Notes: a model not told the origin generated them from the letters alone. A stretch of DNA of 64,000 bases from Herbaspirillum sp. AP02 (GCF_015767275.1 NZ_JADWMY010000008.1:62001-126000); one strand, 5' to 3'; positions 48,232 through 58,089 are shown, counted from the stretch's first letter. Program-made: numbers and translations.

Positions 48232-48259
48232 GCGCCTGCGCGAATATTCGCGCAGGCGC
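48232..48259. repeat. 28-bp perfect palindrome before the orphan binding protein
   Basis: GCGCCTGCGCGAAT is followed directly by its exact reverse complement. It lies 33 bases before the likely ATG at 48293. It may be an operator or, as RNA, a stem sequestering nothing obvious. If translation began at 48221 the palindrome would fall in coding sequence (an RLREYSRRRR stretch), which argues for the later start. Confidence 0.6.
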
Positions 48260-48292
48260 CGTCAGGGGCGAACTTTTGGACGGGAGTGGGAG

Positions 48293-49531
48293 ATGGGATG
48301 GAAATGGCTCCGGGGCCGATACAGCGGCGTACCCGGCTATCCGTGGCGAATCTGGGGCCTGGCCCTGTTCCTGTGCGCAGCTGCGGAGGCGGCTGCGCCG
48401 GCCGATATCGGCGGCAGCGCAATCGCCCGGGCCAGCGCACTCACCAGCGCGCATGGCGTTCCCGGGGTCAGCCCGACCGAGATCATCCTCGGCCAGTCGG
48501 CGCCGTTTTCCGGTCCGGCCGGTGAGCTCGGACGCGACTTCCAGGAAGGGGCGCAAAGCTATTTCGCCCGGGTCAATGCGCGTGGCGGCGTCTACGGCCG
48601 TCGCGTCAGGCTGCTGAGCCTGGACGATCGCTACGAACCCGAGCGGGCGCTGGCCAATACCCAGCAACTGATCTGGCGCGACAAGGTGTTCGCCCTGTTC
48701 GGCTACTCCGGTACGCCCACGGTCCTGGCGGCGCTGCCGGTCATCCGTGAGGCCGGCATACCGCTGTTTGCGCCATTGTCTGGCTCGCCGGTGCTACGCC
48801 AGCCCTTCAATCGCCTGCTTTTCCACATACGGGCCAGCTACGTCCAGGAGACCGAATTCCTGCTGCGCCAGCTGAAGAGTACCGGTCGCCGCCGTGTGGC
48901 GGTGTTCTACCAGAACGACGAACTCGGCAAGGGCCTGCTGGAGATCCTGCGCCAGCGCGTACCGCTCTACGGGCTCACTCTGGTGGGCAGCGCCGGCATC
49001 GAACGCAACAGCGATGCCGTGGCTGAGGCTGCCGCCGAACTGGCCCGGACGCGTCCCGATGTGGTGATCCAGGTGGTGTCCTACCAGCCGGCGGCGGCGA
49101 TGGTCAACCGCATGCGCGCAGGCGGCTACCTGGGCGGGTTCTCCCACTACTCCTTCGTCGGCAGCACCTCATTGTCGGCGCGCCTGAAACATGCCGGCGT
49201 CGGTGCCGAGGTTACCCAGGTGGTCCCCTTTCCCAACAAGGCCCGCCTGCGCATCGTCTACGAATACCAGCGGGCCATGGCCCATACGCCTGGAATTGAC
49301 TGCAACTTCACTGGCCTGGAAGGCTACATCGCCGCCCGCGCCCTGGTGGAAGGCCTGCGCCGCGCCGGCCCCGGGCTCACCCGCGAAGGCCTGATCCGGG
49401 CGCTGGAGAGCATCACCCCGGCCAACTACGATGGCGGCGGCTTCAGCCTGCATTTCACCCCGACCGACCACAGTGGTTCGGATTTCGTCGACCTCACCGC
49501 CATTGGCGCCGGCGGACGCTTCATCAACTAG
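48293..49531 (+). CDS. ABC transporter substrate-binding protein, branched-chain amino acid (Peripla_BP_6) type
   Basis: A 412-residue periplasmic binding protein. The N-terminus has a hydrophobic signal segment (RIWGLALFLCAAAEAAA) and a likely cleavage site after Ala. The mature part opens VSPTEIILGQSAPFSGPAGE, typical of LivK/LivJ-like proteins, with FALFGYSGTPTVLAALPVIR and the late LEGYIAARALVEGLRRAG. GGGAG six bases before ATG 48293 supports this start. No permease or ATPase genes are beside it, so it is an orphan that may serve a distant transporter or act as a sensor. Confidence 0.88.
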   Translation: MGWKWLRGRYSGVPGYPWRIWGLALFLCAAAEAAAPADIGGSAIARASALTSAHGVPGVSPTEIILGQSAPFSGPAGELGRDFQEGAQSYFARVNARGGVYGRRVRLLSLDDRYEPERALANTQQLIWRDKVFALFGYSGTPTVLAALPVIREAGIPLFAPLSGSPVLRQPFNRLLFHIRASYVQETEFLLRQLKSTGRRRVAVFYQNDELGKGLLEILRQRVPLYGLTLVGSAGIERNSDAVAEAAAELARTRPDVVIQVVSYQPAAAMVNRMRAGGYLGGFSHYSFVGSTSLSARLKHAGVGAEVTQVVPFPNKARLRIVYEYQRAMAHTPGIDCNFTGLEGYIAARALVEGLRRAGPGLTREGLIRALESITPANYDGGGFSLHFTPTDHSGSDFVDLTAIGAGGRFIN

Positions 49532-49615
49532 CCCGCGCCCGGCCCGGGGCGCGTTTGCGCTACACTGCAGCCTTCGGCCGAACCGGCCTTGCCCCATCCG
49601 CCTCAAGGATCTGCC

Positions 49616-50554
49616 GTGACTGCTAGCCGCTACGCCACGCTTGCCGCTGCTCCGTATTCGGGTGTGGCCCTGATCGCCGCCTGCTCGGCCGGCTTCCTGT
49701 GGGGGACCGGCGCCCTGGTGGTCAATATCCTGATTGCCCGCTACGGCTTTGCTCCGGGCGATATCTCGTTCTGGCGCTTCGCGGTCGGCGCGATCTTCCT
49801 GTGCCTGATCTTCGGCCCCCGCATCCACCTGCCCACCTTGCGTACCTTGCTCCTGCCGGTGGTGCTGGCCGGCGCCACCATGGCCGGTTACGTGCTGTGC
49901 TGGTTCCTCGGTATCGAACGCATCGGCGCGGCGATTCCGACCCTGATTGCGCTCTGCCTGCCACCGGTCTTTTCTACCCTGATCGCGCTGGTACGCGGCC
50001 AGGAGCGCCTGGATCTGTCACTGGCGGTGATCCTGAGCGCCGCCCTGGGCGGCACCGTACTGATCGTCGCCCGCCATGGCGGGGTGGGGGAGGCCGGCCA
50101 GGCTGACCTCATCATCGGCCTGCTGTGCTCGGTGGCCTCGGCGCTGCTCTACACCGGCTTCACGCTGGTCAGCGGGCGTCTGTCGTCGGCCCTGGGAGCG
50201 GGTCAGGCGGCCACCTGCCTGACCGTGGTGGCCGCGCTCGTGATGGGCCTGACGACCTTGGCGCACCCCCTGCAGTGGCCGGCCGGCATTCCGCCACAGG
50301 CCTGGTTCCTGTATCTTGGCGTGGTCACGGCGGCGCTGGCCTTGCTGGTCTTCAGCTGGGGCGCGGCGCGGCTCACGCCCACTGCCTTGACGGTGGCCAC
50401 CCTGATCGAACCGCTGACCGCGGTCGTGCTCTCCGCGCTGCTGCTGGGCGAGCGACTGGGCGCCAGCCAGTGGGCCGGCGGCGTGCTGCTGCTGCTGAGC
50501 ATCTGGGGACTGGGGCGGCGGCTGTCGCGTCCCACCCCTTCAGAGCAAACTTAG
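49616..50554 (+). CDS. DMT-superfamily permease (EamA family)
   Basis: A 312-residue protein with ten hydrophobic segments. The first repeat begins IAACSAGFLWGTGALVVNIL and FWRFAVGAIFLCLIFG; the second ends PTALTVATLIEPLTAVVLSA, LLGERLGASQWAGGVLLLLS. The substrate is unknown. A GTG start at 49616 with AAGGA upstream is preferred to a TTG nine codons earlier. Its stop region overlaps the end of the DUF4136 lipoprotein gene by four bases, tail to tail. It is only distantly similar to the other DMT proteins in the window. Confidence 0.88.
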   Translation: MTASRYATLAAAPYSGVALIAACSAGFLWGTGALVVNILIARYGFAPGDISFWRFAVGAIFLCLIFGPRIHLPTLRTLLLPVVLAGATMAGYVLCWFLGIERIGAAIPTLIALCLPPVFSTLIALVRGQERLDLSLAVILSAALGGTVLIVARHGGVGEAGQADLIIGLLCSVASALLYTGFTLVSGRLSSALGAGQAATCLTVVAALVMGLTTLAHPLQWPAGIPPQAWFLYLGVVTAALALLVFSWGAARLTPTALTVATLIEPLTAVVLSALLLGERLGASQWAGGVLLLLSIWGLGRRLSRPTPSEQT

Positions 50555-51204
50555 TCGACCGGCTGCCCGTCCTTGTCCACCTTGATGCGGATGCGGCGCG
50601 TCACGCCGCTGGGACCGGGGAAGTCTTCGAAGGCCGAGCGCACCATGTAGGGCATGGCTGCCGCCAGGCCGGCGCGACTACCTTCGCTGTCCACCACCAC
50701 GTCGAACAGTTTCTTGCCATCGGCCACGTTGCTGATGCCGATCTGCAGCCGCCGCAGGAAGACCGGATAGCTAGTGGTCTGGATGGGGCCGCCATACCAG
50801 AACGGATCATAGAATGGACCATAGGGACCATAGAAGCCGAACGGCCGTGGCCCGAATCGCCCCCAGCCCGGTGCCGGGCCGTAGAAGAAGGGATCGTAGG
50901 CCGGCCGGCTGACCACCACCTGCTCGGTATTCATGCCGTAGCTGAAGCTGACGTTGAGCTGGGCCTGTTTCGGTTGGGCCGCTTCGGTAAAGCCCAGGAA
51001 CTGCAGTTCCTGGCGGATCAGGCCGGCGTAGTTCTGGTATTCCAGGTCGTTTTCCTGCGCCGGGGTGGGCGCGAAGGCATAGGCCTTGTCATTGTCGGCC
51101 GGGGACCAGGCGTGGAAAGTGGTGACATTGCTCTCGATCACCGAGGCGCAGCCGGACAGCAGCAGGCTGGTCGCTGCGAAGATGGTATAAAGCCAGCGTT
51201 TCAT
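50551..51204 (-). CDS. DUF4136 family lipoprotein
   Basis: A 217-residue outer-membrane-type lipoprotein: a signal peptide with lipobox LLLSGC (the lipidated Cys is about residue 19) and a DUF4136 domain. ESNVTTFHAWSP and AYAFAPTPAQENDLEYQNYA come early. A striking aromatic Gly/Pro/Phe/Tyr stretch in the middle (FFYGPAPGWGRFGPRPFGFY) is followed by a C-terminal half ending in RRIRIKVDKDGQPVD. The function is unknown. The start is ATG 51204, where the signal peptide begins. A -10-like TACAAT on this strand lies at 51376-51371. Confidence 0.85.
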   Translation of the reverse strand: MKRWLYTIFAATSLLLSGCASVIESNVTTFHAWSPADNDKAYAFAPTPAQENDLEYQNYAGLIRQELQFLGFTEAAQPKQAQLNVSFSYGMNTEQVVVSRPAYDPFFYGPAPGWGRFGPRPFGFYGPYGPFYDPFWYGGPIQTTSYPVFLRRLQIGISNVADGKKLFDVVVDSEGSRAGLAAAMPYMVRSAFEDFPGPSGVTRRIRIKVDKDGQPVD

Positions 51205-51592
51205 GAAGATACTCCAGTCGAAAAGGCCAGGCGCCGGGCGGATGGCTGGGCTTTTTGCGGACCAAGGATCAAGGGCCGCGGGGAAGCAGTAGGACAAGGG
51301 GCCAGGGCTTTCTATCCCGGCCGTTTCCCGTGCAGCGCTGCCCCATCCTGGGGCGTGCGCTACGGCCGCTATTGTAGTGCCGCCGCGCTGCCGTGGCGAA
51401 CCATGACCGCCACCGGCGGTCTTTCACCGGACGCCCCCCGATTTTCAAGCCGTTTTCAGCCCGATACCATCCGCGTGGTGCGGGATGATTGGTAAAATCG
51501 GGTTTTTGCTGCACCTGATTTAGATTGCGACTGTCGTCGCCTTCATCTCACCTCATCTCCATTATCTCCATTTCCACTCTGGACAGGCCTCC
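51205..51592. other. Intergenic region between the lipoprotein gene and pepN
   Basis: No gene is evident. It holds a perfect 7-bp hairpin (51405-51411 with 51415-51421) followed by TTT, a - strand TACAAT (51376-51371) that may drive the lipoprotein gene, and a + strand TAAAAT (51493-51498) that may drive pepN with a leader of about 90 bases. The last 60 bases are C/T-rich with repeated CATCTC and CATCTCC. Confidence 0.5.
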
Positions 51593-54289
51593 ATGCGCAC
51601 CGATACGCCTCAGACGATCTACCGTAAAGACTACGCCGCTCCCAACTATCTGGCCGACACCGTCGAGATGGGCTTCGACCTCGATCCCGCCGATACCCGG
51701 GTGGCCACCCGCATCACGATGACCCGCAACCCGGCCGCCAAGGGCCGCGAACTCGTGCTCTTCGGCGAGGAGCTGGAACTGGTGGCCCTGCGCCTGAACG
51801 GCAAGGCACTCTCGCAAGCCAAGGGCGATTTCCATATCGCCGCCGGCGTGCTGACCATCCCCGCCGCGCCGGCCAGCGTGGAACTGGAAATCGAGACCCT
51901 GATCCACCCGGACCGCAATACCTCGCTCATGGGCCTGTATGTGTCCAATGGCAATTTCTTCACCCAATGTGAAGCCGAAGGTTTCCGCAAGATCACCTAT
52001 TTCCCCGACCGCCCGGATGTGATGGCCAGGTTCACCGTCATGCTGCGCGGCGACAAGGCACGTTATCCGGTGCTGCTGTCCAATGGCAACCTGATCGAAG
52101 AGGGCGAGCTGCCCGATGGCCGTCACTATGCCAAGTGGGAAGACCCGTTCAAGAAACCGTCCTACCTGTTCGCCCTGGTCGCCGGCCAGTTGGTCTGCCA
52201 GGAGGAAACCGTCCGCCTGCATTCCGGCCGCGATGCGCTGCTGCAGGTGTGGGTGGAGGAGGGCAACCTGGACAAGACCCAGCACGCCATGGAATCGCTC
52301 AAGAACAGCATCGACTGGGACGTCGAACGCTTCGGCCTGGACCTCGATCTGGACCGCTTCATGATCGTGGCGGTGGGCGACTTCAACATGGGCGCCATGG
52401 AAAACAAGGGCTTGAACATCTTCAACACCAAGTTCGTTCTGGCCAACCCGCGCATCGCCACCGATGTGGATTTCGCCAATATCGAAGCGGTGGTCGGCCA
52501 TGAGTACTTCCACAACTGGACCGGCAATCGCGTGACCTGCCGCGACTGGTTCCAGCTCTCGCTGAAGGAAGGCCTGACCGTCTTCCGTGACCAGGAATTC
52601 TCGGCCGACATGATCGGCAGCGACAGCGGCCGCGCCGTCAAGCGCATCGATGACGTGCGCGTGCTGCGCCAGGCCCAGTTCCCGGAAGACGCCGGCCCCA
52701 TGGCGCATCCGGTGCGTCCCGACTCCTACGTGGAAATCAACAATTTCTACACCGTCACCGTCTATGAAAAGGGCGCTGAGGTGGTACGCATGTACCAGAC
52801 CCTGCTGGGCCGCGAGGGCTTCCGCAAGGGCATGGACCTGTACTTCGCGCGGCACGACGGCCAGGCTGTCACCTGCGATGATTTTCGCGCCGCCATGGCC
52901 GACGCCAATGGCCGCGACCTCTCCCAGTTCGAGCGCTGGTACAGCCAGGCCGGCACGCCCCTGCTGCAAGCCAGCGCGGACTACGATGCCAAGCGCAAGA
53001 CTCTGACCCTGACGCTGGAACAAAGCTGCCCGGCCAGCCCCGGCCAGAAGAAGAAACAGCCCTTCCACATCCCCGTGGCCGTCGGCCTGCTGGATGCCCA
53101 GGGCCGCGACCTGCCGCTGACCCTGGAGGGCGAAAAGAAGGCTGGCGCCACCACTCGCGTGCTGGAGCTGACCAAGGCCAAGCAAAGCTTCCGGTTCACC
53201 AATGTCGACCAGAAACCGGTGCCCTCGCTATTGCGCGGCTTCTCTGCGCCGGTGGTGTTGCAGTACGACTATAGCGATGCCGAACTGGCCTTCCTCATGG
53301 CCCATGACAGCGACGCCTTCAACCGCTGGGAAGCCGGCCAGCGCCTGGCGACCCGGCGCCTGCTGAACCTCACCGTGGCGGTCCAGGCGGCGCGCCAGTC
53401 GGGCCATGTGGTGGCGGTCGATACCGTGCTCAACAATATCGAACATGACGGTGCCCTGGCCGATGCGCTGCGCGCCACCCTGCAGGATGAATCGCTGGAC
53501 CCGGCCTTCCGCGAACTGGTGCTGACCCTGCCTTCGGAGACCATGATCGCCGAGCAGATGGAAGTCATCGACCCGCATGCCATCCACGTGGCGCGCCAGT
53601 TCCTGCGCCGTTCGCTGGCGCGCGACCTGCGCGATGCGCTGCTGGCCGTCTATCGCACCCACCAGACGCCCGGTGCCTACAGCCCGGACGCTGCCTCCGC
53701 CGGTCGTCGCGCCCTGAAGAACGTAGCCCTGTCCTACCTGGCCGAACTGGATGACGACGAGGCCATGACCCTGGCCCAGCAACAGGAGCAGGAGGCCAAC
53801 AACATGACCGACCGCCTGGCCTCGCTGTCGGCCATCCTCAACAGCGCCGCGCCCGGCAAGAGCGAGGCACTGCAGCGCTTCTATGCCGAGTTCGAGCAGG
53901 AAGCCCTGGTCATCGACAAGTGGTTCACCCTGCAGGCCACGGCCCGCAATGCCGACGTCAACACCGTGCGCACCCTGACCGAACACCCGGCGTTCACGCT
54001 CAAGAACCCCAATCGTGCCCGCAGCCTGATCTTCAGCTTCTGCAACGGCAATCCCTCCGCCTTCCATGCCCTGGACGGCAATGGTTATGCCTTCTGGGTC
54101 GAGCAGGTCGTCGCCCTCAATGCCAGCAATCCGCAGGTCGCGGCGCGCCTGGCGCGTAGCCTGGACCGCTGGCGCAAGTACACCCCGGCGCTGCAGGAAA
54201 AGATGCGCCTGGCGCTGCAACAGGTGGCAGGCACGCCGAAGCTGTCGCGCGACGTGGCCGAAGTCATCACCAAGGCGCTGGCCGATTGA
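51593..54289 (+). CDS. pepN: Aminopeptidase N (M1 family)
   Basis: An 898-residue cytoplasmic zinc aminopeptidase, somewhat longer than the E. coli enzyme (870). It removes N-terminal residues from peptides. The exopeptidase motif GAMEN is at about residues 267-271 and the zinc site HEYFHNWTGN at about 303-312, with the third ligand Glu in KEGLTVFRDQEF. The N-terminal beta domain starts with YRKDYAAPNYLADTVEMGFD. The alanyl aminopeptidase C-terminal helical domain runs from about 550 to the end. It is followed by fbp after 77 bases. Confidence 0.97.
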   Translation: MRTDTPQTIYRKDYAAPNYLADTVEMGFDLDPADTRVATRITMTRNPAAKGRELVLFGEELELVALRLNGKALSQAKGDFHIAAGVLTIPAAPASVELEIETLIHPDRNTSLMGLYVSNGNFFTQCEAEGFRKITYFPDRPDVMARFTVMLRGDKARYPVLLSNGNLIEEGELPDGRHYAKWEDPFKKPSYLFALVAGQLVCQEETVRLHSGRDALLQVWVEEGNLDKTQHAMESLKNSIDWDVERFGLDLDLDRFMIVAVGDFNMGAMENKGLNIFNTKFVLANPRIATDVDFANIEAVVGHEYFHNWTGNRVTCRDWFQLSLKEGLTVFRDQEFSADMIGSDSGRAVKRIDDVRVLRQAQFPEDAGPMAHPVRPDSYVEINNFYTVTVYEKGAEVVRMYQTLLGREGFRKGMDLYFARHDGQAVTCDDFRAAMADANGRDLSQFERWYSQAGTPLLQASADYDAKRKTLTLTLEQSCPASPGQKKKQPFHIPVAVGLLDAQGRDLPLTLEGEKKAGATTRVLELTKAKQSFRFTNVDQKPVPSLLRGFSAPVVLQYDYSDAELAFLMAHDSDAFNRWEAGQRLATRRLLNLTVAVQAARQSGHVVAVDTVLNNIEHDGALADALRATLQDESLDPAFRELVLTLPSETMIAEQMEVIDPHAIHVARQFLRRSLARDLRDALLAVYRTHQTPGAYSPDAASAGRRALKNVALSYLAELDDDEAMTLAQQQEQEANNMTDRLASLSAILNSAAPGKSEALQRFYAEFEQEALVIDKWFTLQATARNADVNTVRTLTEHPAFTLKNPNRARSLIFSFCNGNPSAFHALDGNGYAFWVEQVVALNASNPQVAARLARSLDRWRKYTPALQEKMRLALQQVAGTPKLSRDVAEVITKALAD

Positions 54290-54366
54290 TCACCGGAAAA
54301 GATAATTCGACGATCTTTTATATCCCTCATTCATAAATCATAAAACCACCCACAAGGAAGACCATC

Positions 54367-55368
54367 ATGAAACGCATCAGCCTCACGCAACACCTGATCG
54401 AGCAGCAGCGCCTGCACAACAAGATTCCGTCCGAACTGCGCCTGTTGATCGAAGTCGTCGGTCGCGCCTGCAAGTCGATCTCGCATGCGGTAGGCAAGGG
54501 TGCGCTGGGTGAAGTGCTGGGCAGCGCCGGTAGCGAGAACGTGCAGGGCGAAGTGCAGAAGAAGCTGGACGTGATTTCCAACGAAATCCTGCTGGAAGCC
54601 AATGAATGGGGCGGTCACCTGGCGGCCATGGCCTCCGAGGAAATGGAGACCATCCACCGTATTCCCAACCGCTATCCCAAGGGGGAATACCTGCTGATGT
54701 TCGACCCGCTGGACGGCTCCTCCAACATCGACGTCAACGTCTCCATCGGCACCATCTTCTCGGTGCTGAAGGCGCCCGAAGGCATGACTGAACCGAGCGA
54801 ACAGGACTTCATGCAGCCGGGTACCAAGCAGGTCGCCGCCGGCTATGCCGTGTATGGCCCGCAGACCGTGCTGGTGCTGACCACCGGCGACGGCGTGCAC
54901 TGCTTCACGCTGGACCGTGAAATGGGCGCCTGGGTGCTGACCCAGAAGGACATCCGCATTCCTGAAGACACCAAGGAATTCGCCATCAACGCCTCCAACG
55001 AGCGTCACTGGTTCCCACCGGTGAAGCGCTACGTGGATGAAATGCTGGCCGGCGTCACCGGTCCGCGCGGCAAGGATTTCAACATGCGCTGGATCGCCTC
55101 CATGGTGGCCGACGTGCATCGCATCCTCAATCGCGGCGGCATCTTCATGTACCCGGCCGACGCCCGCGAACCGGGCAAGCCCGGCAAGCTGCGTTTGATG
55201 TATGAAGCCAATCCGATGGCCTTCATCGTCGAGCAGGCCGGTGGTGCCGCCACCGATGGTCAACAGCGCATCATGGATATCCAGCCGGAAAAGCTGCACC
55301 AGCGCGTGGCGGTATTCCTGGGCTCCAAGAACGAAGTCGACCGCGTGACCTCCTACCACCAGCAGTAA
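54367..55368 (+). CDS. fbp: Fructose-1,6-bisphosphatase class I
   Basis: A 333-residue gluconeogenic enzyme hydrolysing fructose 1,6-bisphosphate. The metal-binding and catalytic [20 protein letters not shown] is at about residues 114-133. It has the substrate block [33 protein letters not shown] and the end [24 protein letters not shown] precedes the ATG. Together with glk in this window it fits standard central carbon metabolism. It converges with the diguanylate cyclase gene across a 15-base gap. Confidence 0.97.
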   Translation: MKRISLTQHLIEQQRLHNKIPSELRLLIEVVGRACKSISHAVGKGALGEVLGSAGSENVQGEVQKKLDVISNEILLEANEWGGHLAAMASEEMETIHRIPNRYPKGEYLLMFDPLDGSSNIDVNVSIGTIFSVLKAPEGMTEPSEQDFMQPGTKQVAAGYAVYGPQTVLVLTTGDGVHCFTLDREMGAWVLTQKDIRIPEDTKEFAINASNERHWFPPVKRYVDEMLAGVTGPRGKDFNMRWIASMVADVHRILNRGGIFMYPADAREPGKPGKLRLMYEANPMAFIVEQAGGAATDGQQRIMDIQPEKLHQRVAVFLGSKNEVDRVTSYHQQ

Positions 55369-55383
55369 GCGCCCAAGCCGGCC

Positions 55384-56964
55384 TCAACTGGATGACACGG
55401 GGGCCGGCGCAGGTATTCCCGCCTGCGCTACGCGCACCTGATTGCGGCCGCCGCGCTTGGCTTCGTAGAGCGCGGCGTCGGCCCGCCCCAGCAGTTCTTC
55501 CACCGAGCGCGATGCGCCCTCCAGCAGATCCAGCGCACACACGCCGGCGCTGACTGTCACCACGCCCAGCGGATTGCCGCGATGCCCCAGGTCCAGCGCC
55601 TGGATGCCGCCACGTATCTTTTCGGCTACCACCATGGCGCCCTCGGCATCGGTATCGGGCAAGAGCATCACCATTTCCTCACCGCCATAGCGCGCCGCCA
55701 GATCGCCCGGCCGGCGCTGCCGCTCCTTCAAGACCAGGGCGATGCGGCGCAGGCATTCGTCGCCGGCCTGATGGCCATACAGGTCGTTGTATTGTTTGAA
55801 GAAATCGACATCGATCATCACCAGCGACAGTGCCGCGCCACTGCGCGTGGCACGCCGGAATTCGGCTTCCAGCACCATGTCCAGATGGCGCCGGTTGGCC
55901 AGGGTGGTCAGGCCATCCTGATGGGCCAGCAGTTCCAGTTGCTTGTTGGCCAGCCTCAGTTCGCCCATGACCTGCAGGGCGCGGTCTTCGGCGACCAGGC
56001 GCAGTTCGATCTGGCCGATCAGGCGCCAACCGAACATGGCGATGATGATCAGCAGCAGCGATACGGCGGCGCCGTAGACGATGGTCTGCTGGCGCCAGTC
56101 GGCCAGGGCTTCATCGCGCGCGATGGTGACTGTCACGACCAGTGGGAAGGCCTGCACCGACTGGTAGGACAGGTAGCGATAGGTATCGTCCAGTGGCGAG
56201 AGGATTTCCGCGTGGCCGCTGGCCCGGCCGTCCAGCAACTGGCGGATGCCGGCATCTGCGGTGATGTCGCGACCGATGTAGTCGGACTCGAAGGGCTGGC
56301 GCGTGAGGACTGTGCCCGGGCGCAGCACCAGCAGGATGGAACTGCTTTTGCCGATGTCCACCGTCTGGTACAGCGCGTTGAAGTGATCCACCCGCAAGGT
56401 CGCCAGCAGAACGCCGGCAAAGCTGCCGTCGGGATGGTTGAGGCGGCGCGACATGGGAATGACCCAATTGCCGGTGCTGCGGCTGACCAGCGTCGGACTG
56501 ATGCGGGGCTCGGTGTCCTCGTGGTCGCGATGATAGATGAAGTACTCGCGGTCGGCATTGTTGGCATCGGCCGCTCTTGGCGTAGAGGAGCTGGCCATGC
56601 GATTGCCGGCCGCATCGTAGATGTACAGCCCGTCCAGTTGCGGCATTTCCTTGGATAGCTGGTGCAGCAGGGGCGACATGCCCCGGGTGCGGGCGGGGTC
56701 CACGCCGGCTTCATAGATGCGATCGCTGATGTTGATCAGGGAGCCATGGGTGGCCTGGAACACGTCATAGGCATGACGCGCCAGTGCCTTGGCGATATTG
56801 CCGGAATAGATGCGGGTGTTGTCCACCTGCGCCAGACGGGCGCTCAGGCTTTGCCAGGTATGGCCGGCGGCGATGGCAATGCAGGTCAGGATCACGAAAA
56901 GTCGCGCCCGGCGCGCCACCGAATGGCGCGCAACCCGTCCCGCCTTTGCCAATATGGGCCGCAT
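55384..56964 (-). CDS. Membrane-bound diguanylate cyclase with dCACHE sensor
   Basis: A 526-residue signalling protein. A transmembrane helix near residues 20-40, a periplasmic double-CACHE-like sensor (about 45-300; DGLYIYDAAGNRMA, WVIPMSRRL) and a second helix (IVYGAAVSLLLIIIAMFGWR) precede a short coiled linker and the GGDEF domain. The active-site loop is YGGEEMVMLLP (about 426-436), a GGEE[FML] variant expected to be active. The inhibitory I-site RxxD is intact as RPGD five residues before it. DGLTTLANRRHLD starts the domain. It makes cyclic-di-GMP in response to an unknown periplasmic ligand. GGGGAGAG precedes the ATG at 56964. Confidence 0.93.
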   Translation of the reverse strand: MRPILAKAGRVARHSVARRARLFVILTCIAIAAGHTWQSLSARLAQVDNTRIYSGNIAKALARHAYDVFQATHGSLINISDRIYEAGVDPARTRGMSPLLHQLSKEMPQLDGLYIYDAAGNRMASSSTPRAADANNADREYFIYHRDHEDTEPRISPTLVSRSTGNWVIPMSRRLNHPDGSFAGVLLATLRVDHFNALYQTVDIGKSSSILLVLRPGTVLTRQPFESDYIGRDITADAGIRQLLDGRASGHAEILSPLDDTYRYLSYQSVQAFPLVVTVTIARDEALADWRQQTIVYGAAVSLLLIIIAMFGWRLIGQIELRLVAEDRALQVMGELRLANKQLELLAHQDGLTTLANRRHLDMVLEAEFRRATRSGAALSLVMIDVDFFKQYNDLYGHQAGDECLRRIALVLKERQRRPGDLAARYGGEEMVMLLPDTDAEGAMVVAEKIRGGIQALDLGHRGNPLGVVTVSAGVCALDLLEGASRSVEELLGRADAALYEAKRGGRNQVRVAQAGIPAPAPVSSS

Positions 56965-57080
56965 GTAAAGTCTCTCCCCTCCCGGCGGCACTTTCCCCGT
57001 GCAGGGGAGGCCGTTTTGAGCAGTATAAGGAGAAGGCGCGGCGCACCGGGCCGCGATCAGTCCACGAAAACGCCCTCAAT

Positions 57081-57989
57081 TCAACGGCTGGAGGGCAGGG
57101 CGGCGGGACGGCGCATCAGCCGGATGCTATGCAAGGCCGTCAGCAGTACCGAGAGCCAGATCGGCCCATAGGTCCCAAGCTGTGAGAGGTGCAGTGACTC
57201 GCCCAGCACCGCCATGGCCACCAGCACCAGCAACACCGGTTCCACGTAGCCCAGGATGCCGAACAGGCCCATCGGCAGCAGTTTGCCGGCGCGCAGATAG
57301 CTGGTCAGGGCGATCATGCTGATCACGCCCAGCCCCGGGATCAGCAGCCACATGGACGGGGTCCGCACGGTGGCAGCCAGGGAGGCGCTCATGAGCACGG
57401 CGACCAGGGACGGCAGTGCCAGCACCATCAGCTCCACCGCAAAGATCAACAGCGAATCCAGCTTGATGCGCCGGCGCAGGATGAAGTAGGGCGGATAGCC
57501 GAGCGCCACGGCCAGCGTCGGCCAGGAAAAGGCACGCGTCATCCACAGTTCGTGCGCAACGCCGATGCACGCGCACAGTACCGCCAGGCGCTGCAGCAGG
57601 TTCATCTTCTCGCCGTAGTAGAAGCGTCCCACCAGCACCATCGATAGCGGCAGCATGAAGTAGCCTAGCGAGACCTCCAGCGCGCGACCGTTCACCGACC
57701 CCCACAGGAACAGCCATTGCTGCAGGGCCAGCAAGGCCGCCATCGCCAGTGTCACCAGACAGGCGGCGGGACGGCCCAGCAACTGCACCACGGCCGCCCG
57801 CAGCCGCGGCAGCTCGCCGCGCCAGGCCAGCAGGCCGATCACGGTCAGCAGGGTGCCGAGGATACGCCAGGCAAAGATCTCGGTGCCGTCCAGCGGTGCC
57901 AGCAGACGGGTATAACCGGAGAGGAAGGCGAACAGGGCGGACGCCAGCACGGACAAGCCGATGCCGCGGCCGATTTCTTGAGGATGCAT
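57081..57989 (-). CDS. rarD: RarD-like DMT permease (EamA family)
   Basis: A 302-residue membrane protein with ten helices. The first repeat has AFLSGYTRLLAPLDGTEIFA and the RarD-type block QQWLFLWGSVNGRALEVSLG, then YFMLPLSMVLVGRFYYGEKM. These match RarD (chloramphenicol-sensitivity protein homologues) in layout. The function of RarD is poorly defined; the name reflects similarity only. No good ribosome-binding site is visible. It is a single gene with no obvious partners. Confidence 0.82.
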   Translation of the reverse strand: MHPQEIGRGIGLSVLASALFAFLSGYTRLLAPLDGTEIFAWRILGTLLTVIGLLAWRGELPRLRAAVVQLLGRPAACLVTLAMAALLALQQWLFLWGSVNGRALEVSLGYFMLPLSMVLVGRFYYGEKMNLLQRLAVLCACIGVAHELWMTRAFSWPTLAVALGYPPYFILRRRIKLDSLLIFAVELMVLALPSLVAVLMSASLAATVRTPSMWLLIPGLGVISMIALTSYLRAGKLLPMGLFGILGYVEPVLLVLVAMAVLGESLHLSQLGTYGPIWLSVLLTALHSIRLMRRPAALPSSR

Positions 57990-58089
57990 GAGCGGACCAG
58001 GGTGCGCCCGGCGCGCGGGAGCGGCGCCGGCAGATGCGCGATTCTACGGCATGACGGCCCGGCCCGCTGCGCGGGTGAGGGTATGGCGA

